64,000 nucleotides of DNA from Candidatus Krumholzibacteriia bacterium (GCA_035649275.1 DASRJW010000029.1:53171-117170); one strand, 5' to 3'. Shown: positions 20,381 through 29,975, counted from the stretch's first letter. A program made the numbers and translations. The notes: generated by a model from the sequence alone, not told the origin.

Positions 20381-21958
20381 ATGGCAGCGCAACCTACACT
20401 GCAGACGCTGGGTTCCCTCCGCTCTGCCGGGATCCGGCCGTTGCCGGTGAAGGAAGAGCTCCGGCGCAACCTCAGGCGCCGGAAGAGCGCCGGCGAGCCC
20501 GTCTTCACCGGCATCATCGGGTACGAGCACACCGTCATCCCGCAGCTCGAGAATGCCCTCTTCGCCAAGCACGATTTCCTCCTCCTCGGGCTGCGCGGCC
20601 AGGCGAAGACGCGACTGCTGCGGCAGCTGACCGAGCTGCTCGACGAGTGGGTTCCGGCGGTGGCGGGCTGCCAGATCAACGACGATCCCTATGCCCCCCT
20701 CTGCAAGCGCTGCCGGCGCCTGGCGGCCGAGGCCGGCGACGAACTGCCCCTCGCCTGGATGCACCGTGACGAGCGCTACCACGAAAAGCTGGCGACACCG
20801 GACGTGACCATCGCCGATCTGATCGGCGACATCGATCCCATCAAGGCAGCCCGCGATCGGCTCACCTTCGCCGACGAGGAAGTCATCCACTTCGGTATCG
20901 TGCCGCGCACGCACCGCGGCATCTTCGCCCTCAACGAGCTGCCGGACCTGCAACCGCGCATCCAGGTGGGCCTGCTCAACATCATGGAGGAGAAGGACTT
21001 CCAGATTCGCGGCTTCCCCGTGCGCTTGGGGATCGACGTCCTCATGGTGTTCGCCGCCAATCCCGAGGACTACACCAACCGGGGCAACATCATCACGCCC
21101 CTCAAGGATCGCATCGCCTCCCAGATCCTGACCCACTACCCGCAGAACTTGGCGGATGCCATCCGCATCACCGATCAGGAAGCCTGGACGGAGCGCGGCA
21201 TCGCCTTCCAGGTGCCGGACTATTTCCGGGAGATCGTCGAGCAGGTGGCCTTCGAGGCGAGGCGTAGCGAGTTCGTCGACCAGTCGAGCGGGGTGTCGGC
21301 GCGGGTTTCCATCGCCGCCTACGAGAATCTGCTCTCCAATTTGGAGCGCCGCGCCTTGGCGACGGGAGAGGAGCCGGTGCGGCCGCGCATCCTGGATCTG
21401 CAGGCCATGGTGCCGGCGCTTTCCGGCAAGATCGAGCTGGTCTACGAAGGAGAGCAACAGGGTCCCGACGCGGTGGCGCGGCACCTCATCGGCCAAGCGG
21501 TGAAAACGGTCTTCGCCCGCCATTTCCCGCCGGTGGCCCGCGAGGGGGCGCGGCGGCGCACGGCTGGCGGTGGCGCGGAGGAACGCGGCTCGGCAGGGCG
21601 CGGCGGTCACGAGGGCGGGGCAGCGCGACGCCAGGCTCCGGAGGACGAGGCGGCGGCGAAGGAGCGGAGCACCGTCTACGACCGCATCGTCGGCTGGTTC
21701 TCCGGCGGCAAGCGCCTGGAGCTCTCCGATTCCATGCGCGAGGCCGAGTACGCCGCGGCGCTGCGTCAGGTGGACGGGCTCGAAGACGTGGCCGGGCGCT
21801 ACCTGCGGCTCGCGGACGAGAGCGCCCTGCCGGGGGTCATGGAGTTCGTCCTCGAGGGCCTGTACCAGAACTCCTTCGTGGCCAAGGAAAGCGTCGAGCG
21901 CAGCACCTTCTACAGCGACATGCTGCTGCGTATGTTCGATGGGATGAGGCGCGGTTGA
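20381..21958 (+). CDS. Mg-chelatase-like/MoxR-type AAA+ ATPase
   Basis: The 525-residue protein is an AAA+ ATPase of the ChlI/MoxR class. Walker A is GLRGQAKT (70-77), in which Ala replaces the last Gly; Walker B region reads FALNELPDL rather than DE, followed by RIQVGLLNIMEEKDFQIRG, and sensor AANPED. A cysteine group (GCQINDD... LCKRC) follows Walker A. The C-terminus (about 390-525) holds a charged linker and a helical domain. ATG 20381 has GGAAGG just upstream. The next gene encodes a VWA protein, the usual partner in ATPase/VWA pairs that remodel or insert cofactors into client proteins. True magnesium chelation for chlorophyll is unlikely, as no pigment genes are near. Confidence 0.8.
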   Translation: MAAQPTLQTLGSLRSAGIRPLPVKEELRRNLRRRKSAGEPVFTGIIGYEHTVIPQLENALFAKHDFLLLGLRGQAKTRLLRQLTELLDEWVPAVAGCQINDDPYAPLCKRCRRLAAEAGDELPLAWMHRDERYHEKLATPDVTIADLIGDIDPIKAARDRLTFADEEVIHFGIVPRTHRGIFALNELPDLQPRIQVGLLNIMEEKDFQIRGFPVRLGIDVLMVFAANPEDYTNRGNIITPLKDRIASQILTHYPQNLADAIRITDQEAWTERGIAFQVPDYFREIVEQVAFEARRSEFVDQSSGVSARVSIAAYENLLSNLERRALATGEEPVRPRILDLQAMVPALSGKIELVYEGEQQGPDAVARHLIGQAVKTVFARHFPPVAREGARRRTAGGGAEERGSAGRGGHEGGAARRQAPEDEAAAKERSTVYDRIVGWFSGGKRLELSDSMREAEYAAALRQVDGLEDVAGRYLRLADESALPGVMEFVLEGLYQNSFVAKESVERSTFYSDMLLRMFDGMRRG

Positions 21959-22057
21959 GCCCGCAGGCGCCGCCCTCCATCCAACGCCAAGGCGCGACCG
22001 AGCCTGGGAACTCCTGAGTCCGTCGGGTGCAGACGCTGCAGTAAGGGAGCGTGACCG

Positions 22058-23158
22058 GTGCGAGTGCATTACTTCGCCTGGGACGAGGCTCTCTGGCAGG
22101 ACCTGCACCAGCACGTCGGCCTGCAGCGGTTGTTTCAGTACCTGGTGGTGCAGCAGGCCGGTGACGTGGAAGCGGCGCTGCAGATCCTGCGCGAGCTGCA
22201 GGCGGAAGGCCACCTCGATCCGAGTCTCGACCTCGAGCGCTTCGCCCAGCGCCTCGAAGAGCAGGAGCTGGTGCGCGACGCCGGCGGCCGCCTGGAGCTC
22301 ACGCCGCGGGGGGAGCGCGATCTCCGCCGCGGCGCCCTCGAGCACATCTGGGGCCACATGCGTGGGCGCGGCAGCGGCCAGCATCCGGTGCCGCGGGAGG
22401 GCGCCGGCAGCGAGGCGCTGCCGGAGACGCAGCCATTCACCTTCGGCGATGACCTGGATCGCGTCGACTTCAAGGCGGCGCTCAAGAACGCCATGCGCCG
22501 TAGTGCCGGCGAGGAGCTGCAGCTGCAGGAAGGCGATCTGGAGGTGCACGAGACCGAGCTCCGCACCTCCTGCGCCTCGGTGCTGCTCCTCGACATCAGC
22601 CACAGCATGATCCTATACGGCGAGGACCGCATCACCCCGGCGAAGCGGGTGGCCCTCGCGCTCACCGAGCTCATCTTGACCCAATACCCCAAGGATTCCC
22701 TGGACCTCGTTCTCTTCGGCGACGAGGCACGCAGCGTCCCGCTCGCGGAGCTGCCCTACGTGCAGGTGGGGCCGTACCACACCAACACGCAAGCGGCGCT
22801 GCAGCTCGCCCGCCGCCTCCTCGGCCGGCGCAAGCACGCCAACAAGCAGGTCCTCCTGATCACCGACGGCAAGCCCAGCTGCATCCGTGAGGAAGGGGGC
22901 CTCTACAAGAACTCCTTCGGCCTGGATCCACGCATCGTGCATCGCACCTTGGACGAGGCCGTCATCCTGCGCCGGCAGCGCATCCCCATCACCACTTTCA
23001 TGGTCGCCCGCGATCCGTACCTGCAGCGCTTCGTCGAGCGTCTCACCGAGCTCAACCATGGGCGCGCCTACCTCGCTTCGCTGCAGAACCTGGACGAGTA
23101 CGTCCTGGTGGACTTCATCCGCCACCGCCGCCGCCGCCAGACCGGGCCTTGGGCATGA
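22058..23158 (+). CDS. VWA-domain protein, partner of the upstream AAA+ ATPase
   Basis: The 366-residue protein has a helical N-terminal part (1-165) and a C-terminal von Willebrand A domain with an intact metal-ion site: D-I-S-H-S (179-183), the threonine in YHTNTQAAL and the aspartate in LITDGKPS. ATPase plus VWA pairs are a recurring chaperone-like module in which the VWA protein recognises the client. The kinase gene downstream starts inside the VWA stop codon (ATGA), so the three proteins are probably made together. Confidence 0.85.
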   Translation: MRVHYFAWDEALWQDLHQHVGLQRLFQYLVVQQAGDVEAALQILRELQAEGHLDPSLDLERFAQRLEEQELVRDAGGRLELTPRGERDLRRGALEHIWGHMRGRGSGQHPVPREGAGSEALPETQPFTFGDDLDRVDFKAALKNAMRRSAGEELQLQEGDLEVHETELRTSCASVLLLDISHSMILYGEDRITPAKRVALALTELILTQYPKDSLDLVLFGDEARSVPLAELPYVQVGPYHTNTQAALQLARRLLGRRKHANKQVLLITDGKPSCIREEGGLYKNSFGLDPRIVHRTLDEAVILRRQRIPITTFMVARDPYLQRFVERLTELNHGRAYLASLQNLDEYVLVDFIRHRRRRQTGPWA

Positions 23159-25314
23159 CCACCTCCTCCATCCCTCCCCGGGTGATCTCGCACTATCGCT
23201 TGCTCGAACCCTTGGGACGCGGGGCCATGGGCGAAGTGTGGCTGGCGGAGGACACACAGCTGCCGCGGCAAGTGGCGGTGAAGTTGCTGCCGGCGCATCT
23301 GGCGGAAGAGGCCGAAGCGGTGCAGCGCATGCTGCGGGAAGCCCAGGCTGCCGCCAGCGTCGATCACCCTGCCGTGGTGACGGTGTATGAAGCGGGACTC
23401 GCCGCCGGTCAGCCGTACATCGTCATGCAGCGCCTGGAGGGTGAAACCCTGGCGCAACGGCTAGAGCGCGGCGTCATGCCCGTGGCCGACGCCGTGTCCC
23501 TGGCCACGCAGGTGGCCGACGCGCTGGCCGAGGTGCATGCCCTCGGCATCGTGCACCGCGATCTCAAACCCTCCAACATCATGCTCACCGCGCGGGGGGC
23601 CAAGATCCTCGATTTCGGCGTCGCCACCGTCCGCTCGCTGCCGGGCCTGACCACGCCGGGGGCTACGGTGGGCACGCCGCGCACCATGAGCCCGGAGCAG
23701 GTGCGGGGGGCGCCGCCGGACAACCGCGCCGATCTCTGGGCCCTCGGGGTCATCCTCTACCGGGCGCTCACTGGTGTGTGGCCCTTCGACGCCGCCGATC
23801 AGCAAGGCGTGCTGCAGCGCGTGTTGCAGCACGAGCCGGCGCGCCCCAGCACGCTGCGGCCCGAGATCGATCCCGATCTGGAGCACCTGGTGCTCAAGCT
23901 CCTGCGCAAGGAAGCCGCCCATCGTTACAGTCGCGCCGAGGAGCTGCTCGCGGACCTGGCCTGCTGCGGCAAGGGGCTGTCGTCGAGCGCGGCGGTGCGG
24001 GAGCCGCAGGCGCTGGCGGAGCCGGAAGCACGGCGCGCCCCGGGCTTGGCGGTGCTGCGCTTCGAGGTGTTGAGCGCCGATCCCGACGATGCCTACCTCG
24101 CCGCGGGGCTGGCGGAGGATCTCATCGTCGATCTGAGCCGCGTCGAGGGTTTGCACGTTCCCTCCCGCGCCGATGTCGCCCCGTACAGCGAGCGCAATGT
24201 GCCACCGCGCACCCTCGCCCGCGAGCTCGGCGTCGACTTCGTCCTCTTGGGCAGCGTCCGTCGGCATGGGAACCGAGCCCGCATCAGCGCCCAGCTCGTC
24301 CGCGCCAGCGACGGGCACGTGCTCTGGGGCGGTCGCTTCGATCGCACCCTCGAGGATCTCTTCGAAGTGCAAGCGGAGGTGTCGGCGGAGATCACCCAAG
24401 CACTCCAGCTCGCGCTGGCGCCGGAGGAGCGCGAGATGCTACGGCGGGCGCCGACACGGAACACCGAGGCCTACACGCTCTACTTGAAAGCGCGGGAGCT
24501 GGCCGATCGCTCCAAGGAGGAGAACCTGCGCGCCGCAGAGCTGCTGCGCCAGGCCCTCGACCTGGATCCCGGCTTCGCACTGGCCCACGCCGCGCTCGGG
24601 GAGTGCTTGGCGCTGCGCAGCCTGCGCTGGTGGGCCGGGATGGAGATGGCGGAACCGGCGCTGGCTTGCGCGCGGCGCGCCTTGGAGCTCGAACCGGGCT
24701 TGCCCGATGCGCATCGGGTCGAATCCATGGTGCTGCGCCTGCAAGGCAAGGTGCAGGAGATGCTGCAGGTGCTGGAGAAGGTGCTGGCGACGAACGAGGA
24801 TGGTGAGACCCTGGAATGGGTGGGATGGTGCTACCTCACCCTCGGCCAGCCCGAAAGAGCCGTGCCGGTCCTGGAACGGCTCGTCGCCCGCCGTCCCGAT
24901 CTCTACATGGGTGCTGTCTATCTGAGCAACGGCTACGACATGCAGGGGAAGACCGCCGAGTCGGAACGACTCGTGCGCCTGCTGCGCGAGCGGCTCCTCG
25001 ACCTCGTGCGTCGAGCCCCCGATTCCGTGCATCCGCGCGCCATTTTGGCGGGGATCCTGGTGCGCCTGGGCGAGATCGAGGCGGGGCTGGCGCAGATCGA
25101 CCGCGCCATCGCTCTCGCTCCCGACGACGGTCGCATTCGTTACAACGCTGCCTGCGCCTTGGCTCTGGCGGGACGCGAGGAGGTGGCTCTCGACCATCTC
25201 GAGGCGGCGGTGCGCCACATGCCGACCTACATCTCCGATTGGCCGCGCCGCGACCCCGATCTCGCCAGCCTGCACTCCCACCCGCGTTTCGTGCGTCTCT
25301 TTCCTGCCACCTGA
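23155..25314 (+). CDS. Ser/Thr protein kinase with TolB-like and TPR domains
   Basis: The 719-residue cytoplasmic protein begins with a complete Hanks-type kinase: glycine loop GRGAMGEV (21-28), catalytic lysine in VAVKLL, HRDLKPSN, DFG and a variant activation loop ending MSPEQ. Residues about 285-425 form a TolB/FlgO-like domain (LAVLRFEVLSADPDDAYLA..., LGVDFVLLGSVRR) seen in many bacterial kinases and cyclases, followed by about eight TPR-like repeats (430-719). No membrane helix is present. ATG 23155 overlaps the VWA stop by four bases. It probably phosphorylates a nearby regulator or the ATPase/VWA pair; this is inference. Confidence 0.88.
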   Translation: MTTSSIPPRVISHYRLLEPLGRGAMGEVWLAEDTQLPRQVAVKLLPAHLAEEAEAVQRMLREAQAAASVDHPAVVTVYEAGLAAGQPYIVMQRLEGETLAQRLERGVMPVADAVSLATQVADALAEVHALGIVHRDLKPSNIMLTARGAKILDFGVATVRSLPGLTTPGATVGTPRTMSPEQVRGAPPDNRADLWALGVILYRALTGVWPFDAADQQGVLQRVLQHEPARPSTLRPEIDPDLEHLVLKLLRKEAAHRYSRAEELLADLACCGKGLSSSAAVREPQALAEPEARRAPGLAVLRFEVLSADPDDAYLAAGLAEDLIVDLSRVEGLHVPSRADVAPYSERNVPPRTLARELGVDFVLLGSVRRHGNRARISAQLVRASDGHVLWGGRFDRTLEDLFEVQAEVSAEITQALQLALAPEEREMLRRAPTRNTEAYTLYLKARELADRSKEENLRAAELLRQALDLDPGFALAHAALGECLALRSLRWWAGMEMAEPALACARRALELEPGLPDAHRVESMVLRLQGKVQEMLQVLEKVLATNEDGETLEWVGWCYLTLGQPERAVPVLERLVARRPDLYMGAVYLSNGYDMQGKTAESERLVRLLRERLLDLVRRAPDSVHPRAILAGILVRLGEIEAGLAQIDRAIALAPDDGRIRYNAACALALAGREEVALDHLEAAVRHMPTYISDWPRRDPDLASLHSHPRFVRLFPAT

Positions 25315-25417
25315 GCCGCCGCCTCCGTCGCCTGCGCGTCTTTCTTGCGCCGCCGTCCTGCAAACCGGGCTCGCGGGTTCTGCGCCATCGACGAGAGGCG
25401 TGCGCCGGCGGGCAGCG

Positions 25418-26707
25418 TCAGTGCGACGGCAGCTCCCAACTCCTCCGGGCCCGGGGAGCGCGCGCCACGCCGTCGCTGGGCAGTCGCCAGGCGTTGAGGA
25501 CGTTGAGCGCCAGCAGCGCTGCGCCGATGCCGAAGGCGGCGCGCATGCCAAAGCGGGCGGCGAGAGCGCCGCCGGCGAGCGGCCCCACCACGCCGCCGAG
25601 GAGTGTGGCGCTCGACCCGAAAGCCATCATGCCGGCCCGGCGGCGTTCGGGCGTGGCCTGGGCGATGACGGCGTAGAACGCCGGCAGCATGGCGGCGGCG
25701 AACAATCCCTGCAGGAGTCGGAACACCAAGAGCGTGTGCACGCTCCGGGCTGAGGCTTGCAGGAGAAAGACGACGGCAGCGCCGCCGCAGGCCAGCACGA
25801 GAGCACGACGGCGGCCGAAGCGATCACCGGCGCGGCCCCAGAAAGGCGCCGCCACGCCCATGGCCGCTCCGGTGCTCCCGAACAGGATTCCCGTGGTGCT
25901 GGAGAGCCGCGCCTCGGGCACACCCAGGGATTCGACGAAGAGGGCGAAGAACGGTTGCACCAGCAGCAAGGCGAACTGGGTACAGAAGAGTCCGAGGAGA
26001 CTGACCGGCAGGGGATGGCGCCGGGCAAAGGCGGCGTTGCGCTTCAGGGACGAGGAACGCCGCCGCCTGCGGCGAGAGTGCGGCGCCGCAACCAGGCGCC
26101 ACACGGCGAGCGCAGCCGAAAACTCCACGGCGGCGGTGACATAGAACAGGGCGCGGAAGCCGATGACGTCGGCGAGGACACCGCCGACGAGGGGACCGAC
26201 GACGACTCCTGCCGCTTGCGCCGAGGAGAGCGTGCCGAGAGCGTAGCCCTGCTGCTCCCGCGGGGCAGTGGCGGAGACCAAGGCGATGGCGGCGGGGATG
26301 AATCCCGACACCGTGCCCTGTAGGAAGCGCAGCAGGAGCAGCTGGCCTGGGCTCCGGGCGAAGGACATGAGGAAGAGCGCCGCCGACAGGCCGACGAGGG
26401 AACGCACCACCATGAGCTTGCGGCCGACGCGATCGCCGACCCAACCCCAGACCGGTGTCATCAGCGCGGCGCAGAGGAACGGCCCCGAGAAAATCGCCCC
26501 GCTCCAGCGCTGCACACTTGCCGGGTCATCGACGCCATAGGAGCGAACGAGGAGCGGCAGGAAAGGCAGGATGAGCCCCATGCCGGCGACGACGAGGAGT
26601 TGCACTCCCCACATCACGAAAAGTGTCCGGCGCCAGTCTTGGGTCTCGGCGGTCTCCTCCGGCGGCGTCGAGTCCGGAGGCGCGCGTGCGGGCTCGGGAG
26701 GGCGCAA
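25418..26707 (-). CDS. Major facilitator superfamily efflux transporter
   Basis: The 429-residue protein shows about twelve transmembrane helices and the MFS loop motif GWVGDRVGRKLMV between helices 2 and 3, repeated as FWGRAGDRFGRRRAL in the second half. Motif C-like GPLVGGVLAD indicates an antiporter of the DHA1 drug-efflux type. It has a 25-residue Pro/Glu-rich N-terminal tail. A TTG start lies 2 bases after the moaB-like stop, so it is probably translated by coupling. The substrate is unknown. It converges with the kinase gene; no clear terminator is visible in the 103-base gap. Confidence 0.85.
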   Translation of the reverse strand: MRPPEPARAPPDSTPPEETAETQDWRRTLFVMWGVQLLVVAGMGLILPFLPLLVRSYGVDDPASVQRWSGAIFSGPFLCAALMTPVWGWVGDRVGRKLMVVRSLVGLSAALFLMSFARSPGQLLLLRFLQGTVSGFIPAAIALVSATAPREQQGYALGTLSSAQAAGVVVGPLVGGVLADVIGFRALFYVTAAVEFSAALAVWRLVAAPHSRRRRRRSSSLKRNAAFARRHPLPVSLLGLFCTQFALLLVQPFFALFVESLGVPEARLSSTTGILFGSTGAAMGVAAPFWGRAGDRFGRRRALVLACGGAAVVFLLQASARSVHTLLVFRLLQGLFAAAMLPAFYAVIAQATPERRRAGMMAFGSSATLLGGVVGPLAGGALAARFGMRAAFGIGAALLALNVLNAWRLPSDGVARAPRARRSWELPSH

Positions 26708-26709
26708 GT

Positions 26710-27237
26710 TCAGGAGGCACGCTCCGGTGGAGCGTCGCGGCGCAGTTCCCCGACCAGGTGGCCGAGTTCGGGGAGGATGAGCTTCTCCAGCGCCAGTCGT
26801 GCTGCGCCAGGTGAACCGGGGATGGAGAAGACCAGCTTGCCGCGCACGATGCCCGCGGAAGCCCGGGAGAGCATGGCGGCGCTGCGGATCTCCCCGTAAG
26901 AAAGGGCGCGGAAGAATTCGCCGAAGCCCGGGATCTCTCGTTCGTAGAGCCGCGACAACACGTCGTACGCCCGGTCACGGGGCGCGATGCCGGTGCCGCC
27001 GTTGACGATGAGGGCGTCGAAACCACCGGCGTCGAGGAGATCCTTCAGACCGCGCTTCAGAGGTTGGGCGTCCTCGCGCCAGATGCAGGAACCGACGACC
27101 CGGTGACCGGCGGCTTCCAGGGCGTCGCGGATCTGCGCCCCCGTGGTGTCGCTCGCCTCGTCGCGCGTATCCGAGCAGGTGACGACGAACACGTCCACCG
27201 CCGACGGCGCCGCGGCGCGATGTGCCTCGAGGCCCAT
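26710..27237 (-). CDS. moaB: MoaB/MogA-like molybdopterin biosynthesis protein
   Basis: The 175-residue protein contains FVVTCSDTRDEASDTTG, the VNGGTGIAPRD loop and SIPGSPGAARL, which together form the MoCF (PF00994) nucleotide-binding fold that adenylates molybdopterin. ATG 27237 is chosen because the MoaB fold begins shortly after it; upstream in-frame sequence is low-complexity. The short Arg/Ala stretch before VDVFVVT is typical of MoaB members. No other molybdenum cofactor gene is in the window, so a pathway context cannot be shown. It is followed after two bases by the MFS gene. Confidence 0.88.
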   Translation of the reverse strand: MGLEAHRAAAPSAVDVFVVTCSDTRDEASDTTGAQIRDALEAAGHRVVGSCIWREDAQPLKRGLKDLLDAGGFDALIVNGGTGIAPRDRAYDVLSRLYEREIPGFGEFFRALSYGEIRSAAMLSRASAGIVRGKLVFSIPGSPGAARLALEKLILPELGHLVGELRRDAPPERAS

Positions 27238-27463
27238 GTCCTGCCTGCCTTTGCCCTGGACCGCGGCCGCGGCGCGAGCGGTCGCTGTTCGTAGGAACTG
27301 CATTGTAGGGGGGTGGCGCGATGCTCACAAGCTGGCGGTTCGCCGCACGGCGTGGCGTGCGTCGATACGCGCCGCCCGGCACGGGCGCCGACGGCACCGC
27401 CCGCGGCACGGCTGTGCGCCAGGTCATGCAAAAGGGAAACGGTTTGTCGCGGCGGCGGGGGCC

Positions 27464-27985
27464 TCAGACGCCGGCGACGACGGGCTCGTGCACCTCGCTG
27501 AGGCTCTCCTTGGCGATGTCGAGGACCTGAGCTTCTTCCTCGGAGATCACCATCTCGCACTTGCCGGAGCGGATGGGCTTGGCGTAGGCGCGCGAATCGT
27601 TGCGGCCGGCGATGCTCGTGATCATGACGCCATTGAAGTGTGCGTCCAGAAGGCAGAGCGAAAAGCTCTGCTGCCCCCGAATGTCGTCGAAGGCGTCGTA
27701 GCGCTTGAAGCCCACGCCTTGGATGGCGTTCATCGCCTGCGAGCGCAGACGGCGCACATAGGTGAGGGTCTCCTCGATGCGGCGCTTGTTGTTCTCCACG
27801 CCCTGGATCTGGGCCTGCAGGAGCGCATTCGTGTCGCTGGACTGGGCCGCCTGCAACAACGCCTCGTAGGGCTGGGCAAAGCGGTTGAGACGCCGGAGGA
27901 GCGCGCAGCCGAGTACGAGACCGGCGCAGCCGAGGACCGCGGCGAGGGCGCTCAGCACGGGGGCCACGTCGTTCAGCGTCTCCAT
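27464..27985 (-). CDS. DUF4446 family membrane-anchored protein
   Basis: The 173-residue protein starts with one transmembrane helix (VLSALAAVLGCAGLVLGCALL), then a coiled-coil-like stretch (NKRRIEETLTYVRRL), and a compact domain with VGFKRYDAFDDIRGQQSFSLCLLDAHFNGVMITSI and PIRSGKCEMVISEEE, the DUF4446 signature. Function is unknown; members often lie near parB or chromosome-maintenance genes, not the case here. Of two in-frame ATGs, the second (27985) has GGAGG at six bases and is preferred. Confidence 0.85.
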   Translation of the reverse strand: METLNDVAPVLSALAAVLGCAGLVLGCALLRRLNRFAQPYEALLQAAQSSDTNALLQAQIQGVENNKRRIEETLTYVRRLRSQAMNAIQGVGFKRYDAFDDIRGQQSFSLCLLDAHFNGVMITSIAGRNDSRAYAKPIRSGKCEMVISEEEAQVLDIAKESLSEVHEPVVAGV

Positions 27986-28584
27986 CCCCATCCTCCGGTC
28001 CAGACGGAACTCATCGTTGCTCGCGCTCCCGCACGATGCGAGCGACATGCCAGGCTGGGAGATGGCGTCCGCCCGTGGCGATGGACGATTGCCCCGGCGC
28101 CTGAGGCGGTCCAGGCCCCGGCGTCGACCGGCCGCCGGCGGCGACGAAGGGTCAGGCTCGCCTCGTCGTCGCACGCTTCCGGGCTTCCCGCTGGGGGTGC
28201 CGCGTCAGACGGCCGGGACTGGGTTTCGGTCTGGCCAGAGGCGAGCCAGCTCGCACCTTCCTGCTCATGAAATGATCGGGCCCGTGGAGGCCTGGGGAGT
28301 CCGCAGCGGGCGACCCCCTGAAGGTGGGCCCGAGCCGTCTGGGACCCATCCACCGCAGGGCTCGGGCCAGGCAGGGGGTTCGAGGTTCTCTGCGCGCGGC
28401 TTTGTATGATCTCCACGACCTGCCGGTGCCCGGGGCAGCGACCCTTGCCGATCCGCCCAGCGCCCTCGATGGATGGTCGTCACCGGCGCGATCGACGGGC
28501 GTTGCGCCGCCACGATGGATTGCCGGTTGCGCCGCTACCCTAGGATTGGCGGTTGGGTTGTCACGACCGAACGGGAGGCCAGGA
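27986..28584. other. 599-base divergent gap between DUF4446 gene and CCA-adding enzyme gene
   Basis: No protein is recognisable on either strand. The notable content is a nested pair of perfect inverted repeats at 28313-28379 and a TATGAT element (28405-28410) that could be the -10 of the rightward promoter, without a good -35. Confidence 0.5.
28313..28379. repeat. Nested perfect inverted repeats forming a long imperfect hairpin
   Basis: Outer arms ACCCCCTG (28313-28320) and CAGGGGGT (28372-28379) enclose inner arms GGCCCGAGCC (28327-28336) and GGCTCGGGCC (28359-28368). The 18 paired bases are interrupted by one internal loop (6 versus 3 bases) and capped by a 22-base loop. There is no T-run, so it is not a standard terminator; a structured leader RNA, small RNA or protein-binding site is possible. 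Confidence 0.55.
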
Positions 28585-29913
28585 GTGTACGCAGCAGCCT
28601 TGGAGGTCGTGCGCCGGCTCCAGAAGGCCGGCTTCGAAACCTACTGGGTCGGTGGTTGCGTGCGCGACCGACTGCTCGGCCTTGACCCCGGCGATTACGA
28701 CGTCGCGACCGCGGCCTTGCCAGCCGAGGCAGCCCCACTCTTCGACGCCAGCCGCGAGGTCGGGCGCAGCTTCAACGTCTTGCAGGTGCGGTGCAGCGAC
28801 GTCTGGATCGAGGTGGCCACCTTCCGGAGCGAAGGCGACTACCGCGACGGCCGGCATCCGGAGCACATCGCGCCGGCGGATGCGCGCGCCGACGCTCTGC
28901 GCCGTGATTTCACCATCAATGCTCTCTTCCTGGATCCTCTCACCGATCGCATCCTGGATTTCGTCGGCGGCCAAGAGGATCTCCGCCGACGGCTGTTGCG
29001 CTGTGTCGGGGATCCGGAGGCGCGTCTGCGCGAGGATGCCCTCCGCCTCATGCGCGCCGTCCGTTTCGCTTGTCGCTTCGCCCTGGACCTGGAGCCCGAG
29101 ACGCGGCGGGCGCTGGAGAACAACGCGGAGCGCCTGCGCCTAGTGGCGGCGGAACGGATCGGCGAGGAATTCCTGCAGATGCTGACAGGCCCGCAGCCCG
29201 AGCGCGCGATGACTTTGCTCTTGGAGACCGGACTTCTCGAGCGCTTCGCTCCCGAGCTCGTGCGTCTGCAGGGCTGTGAGCAATCGCCTCGCCATCACCC
29301 GGAAGGCGACGTGTGGGTGCATACGCTGCGCATGTTGTCGCTCATGGCCGAGTCGGTCCCGCCCGACGGCGACCGGGCGCTCGCGCTCGGCGTCCTGCTC
29401 CACGACGCCGGCAAGCCGGACTCGCGGCGCCTGCGCGGTGAGAGCGTCACCTTCTATGGGCATGAGAGGCGAGGTCAGGAGATTGCCTCGGCACTCATGC
29501 AACGGTTGGCGATTCCCTCACGCACCCAGGAGACGGTGTCGATGCTCGTGGGCCAGCATCTGCGCTTCCTCGACGTGGAGCAGATGCGAAAGAGCACGCT
29601 GCGACGCTTCGTTCTCCAGGAGGGCTTCGACCGTCTCCTCGCATTGCACCGTCTCGATGCCCTTTCCTCCCGCGGCGATCTGTCTTCCTGGGAGTTCTGC
29701 CGGCGCGAGTTGCAGGCCATTGCCGAGGAAGGCATCCCGGTGCGGCCGCTGCTCTCGGGCCATGAGCTGCAGGCGCTCGGTTACCTGCCCGGGCCACGAC
29801 TCGGTGAGATCCTGCGCGCTCTGGTCGATGCACAGCTGGAGGGGATCGTGCGGGACGGCCCAGGCGCGCAGGCCTGGGTGCGCGCGCAGTACCCGCCCGA
29901 GCGCGACCGCTGA
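28585..29913 (+). CDS. cca: CCA-adding tRNA nucleotidyltransferase / poly(A) polymerase family with HD domain
   Basis: The 442-residue enzyme has the class II nucleotidyltransferase head: GGCVRDRLLG, then D-Y-D-V-A-T with the two catalytic aspartates, RRDFTINAL, and RLREDALRLMRAVRFACRF, followed by the RIGEEF tRNA-binding helix. A C-terminal HD phosphohydrolase domain is present (HHPEGDVWVHT, LLHDAGKP). It adds or repairs the CCA end of tRNAs; the HD part often gives phosphodiesterase activity. GTG 28585 follows GGGAGG at six bases. The two tRNA genes in this window already encode CCA, so its role may be repair or polyadenylation. Confidence 0.92.
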   Translation: MYAAALEVVRRLQKAGFETYWVGGCVRDRLLGLDPGDYDVATAALPAEAAPLFDASREVGRSFNVLQVRCSDVWIEVATFRSEGDYRDGRHPEHIAPADARADALRRDFTINALFLDPLTDRILDFVGGQEDLRRRLLRCVGDPEARLREDALRLMRAVRFACRFALDLEPETRRALENNAERLRLVAAERIGEEFLQMLTGPQPERAMTLLLETGLLERFAPELVRLQGCEQSPRHHPEGDVWVHTLRMLSLMAESVPPDGDRALALGVLLHDAGKPDSRRLRGESVTFYGHERRGQEIASALMQRLAIPSRTQETVSMLVGQHLRFLDVEQMRKSTLRRFVLQEGFDRLLALHRLDALSSRGDLSSWEFCRRELQAIAEEGIPVRPLLSGHELQALGYLPGPRLGEILRALVDAQLEGIVRDGPGAQAWVRAQYPPERDR

Positions 29914-29975
29914 CGGCTCGAAGCCGGACCGACGCCTTGGCAGAACTCAGCGGGCGGCGCGCTCGCACCGCTCTC

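Noticed and set aside
20381..21958. True magnesium chelatase for chlorophyll biosynthesis
   Set aside because: No porphyrin or pigment genes are near, and the partner is a small VWA protein, not a ChlD/ChlH pair.
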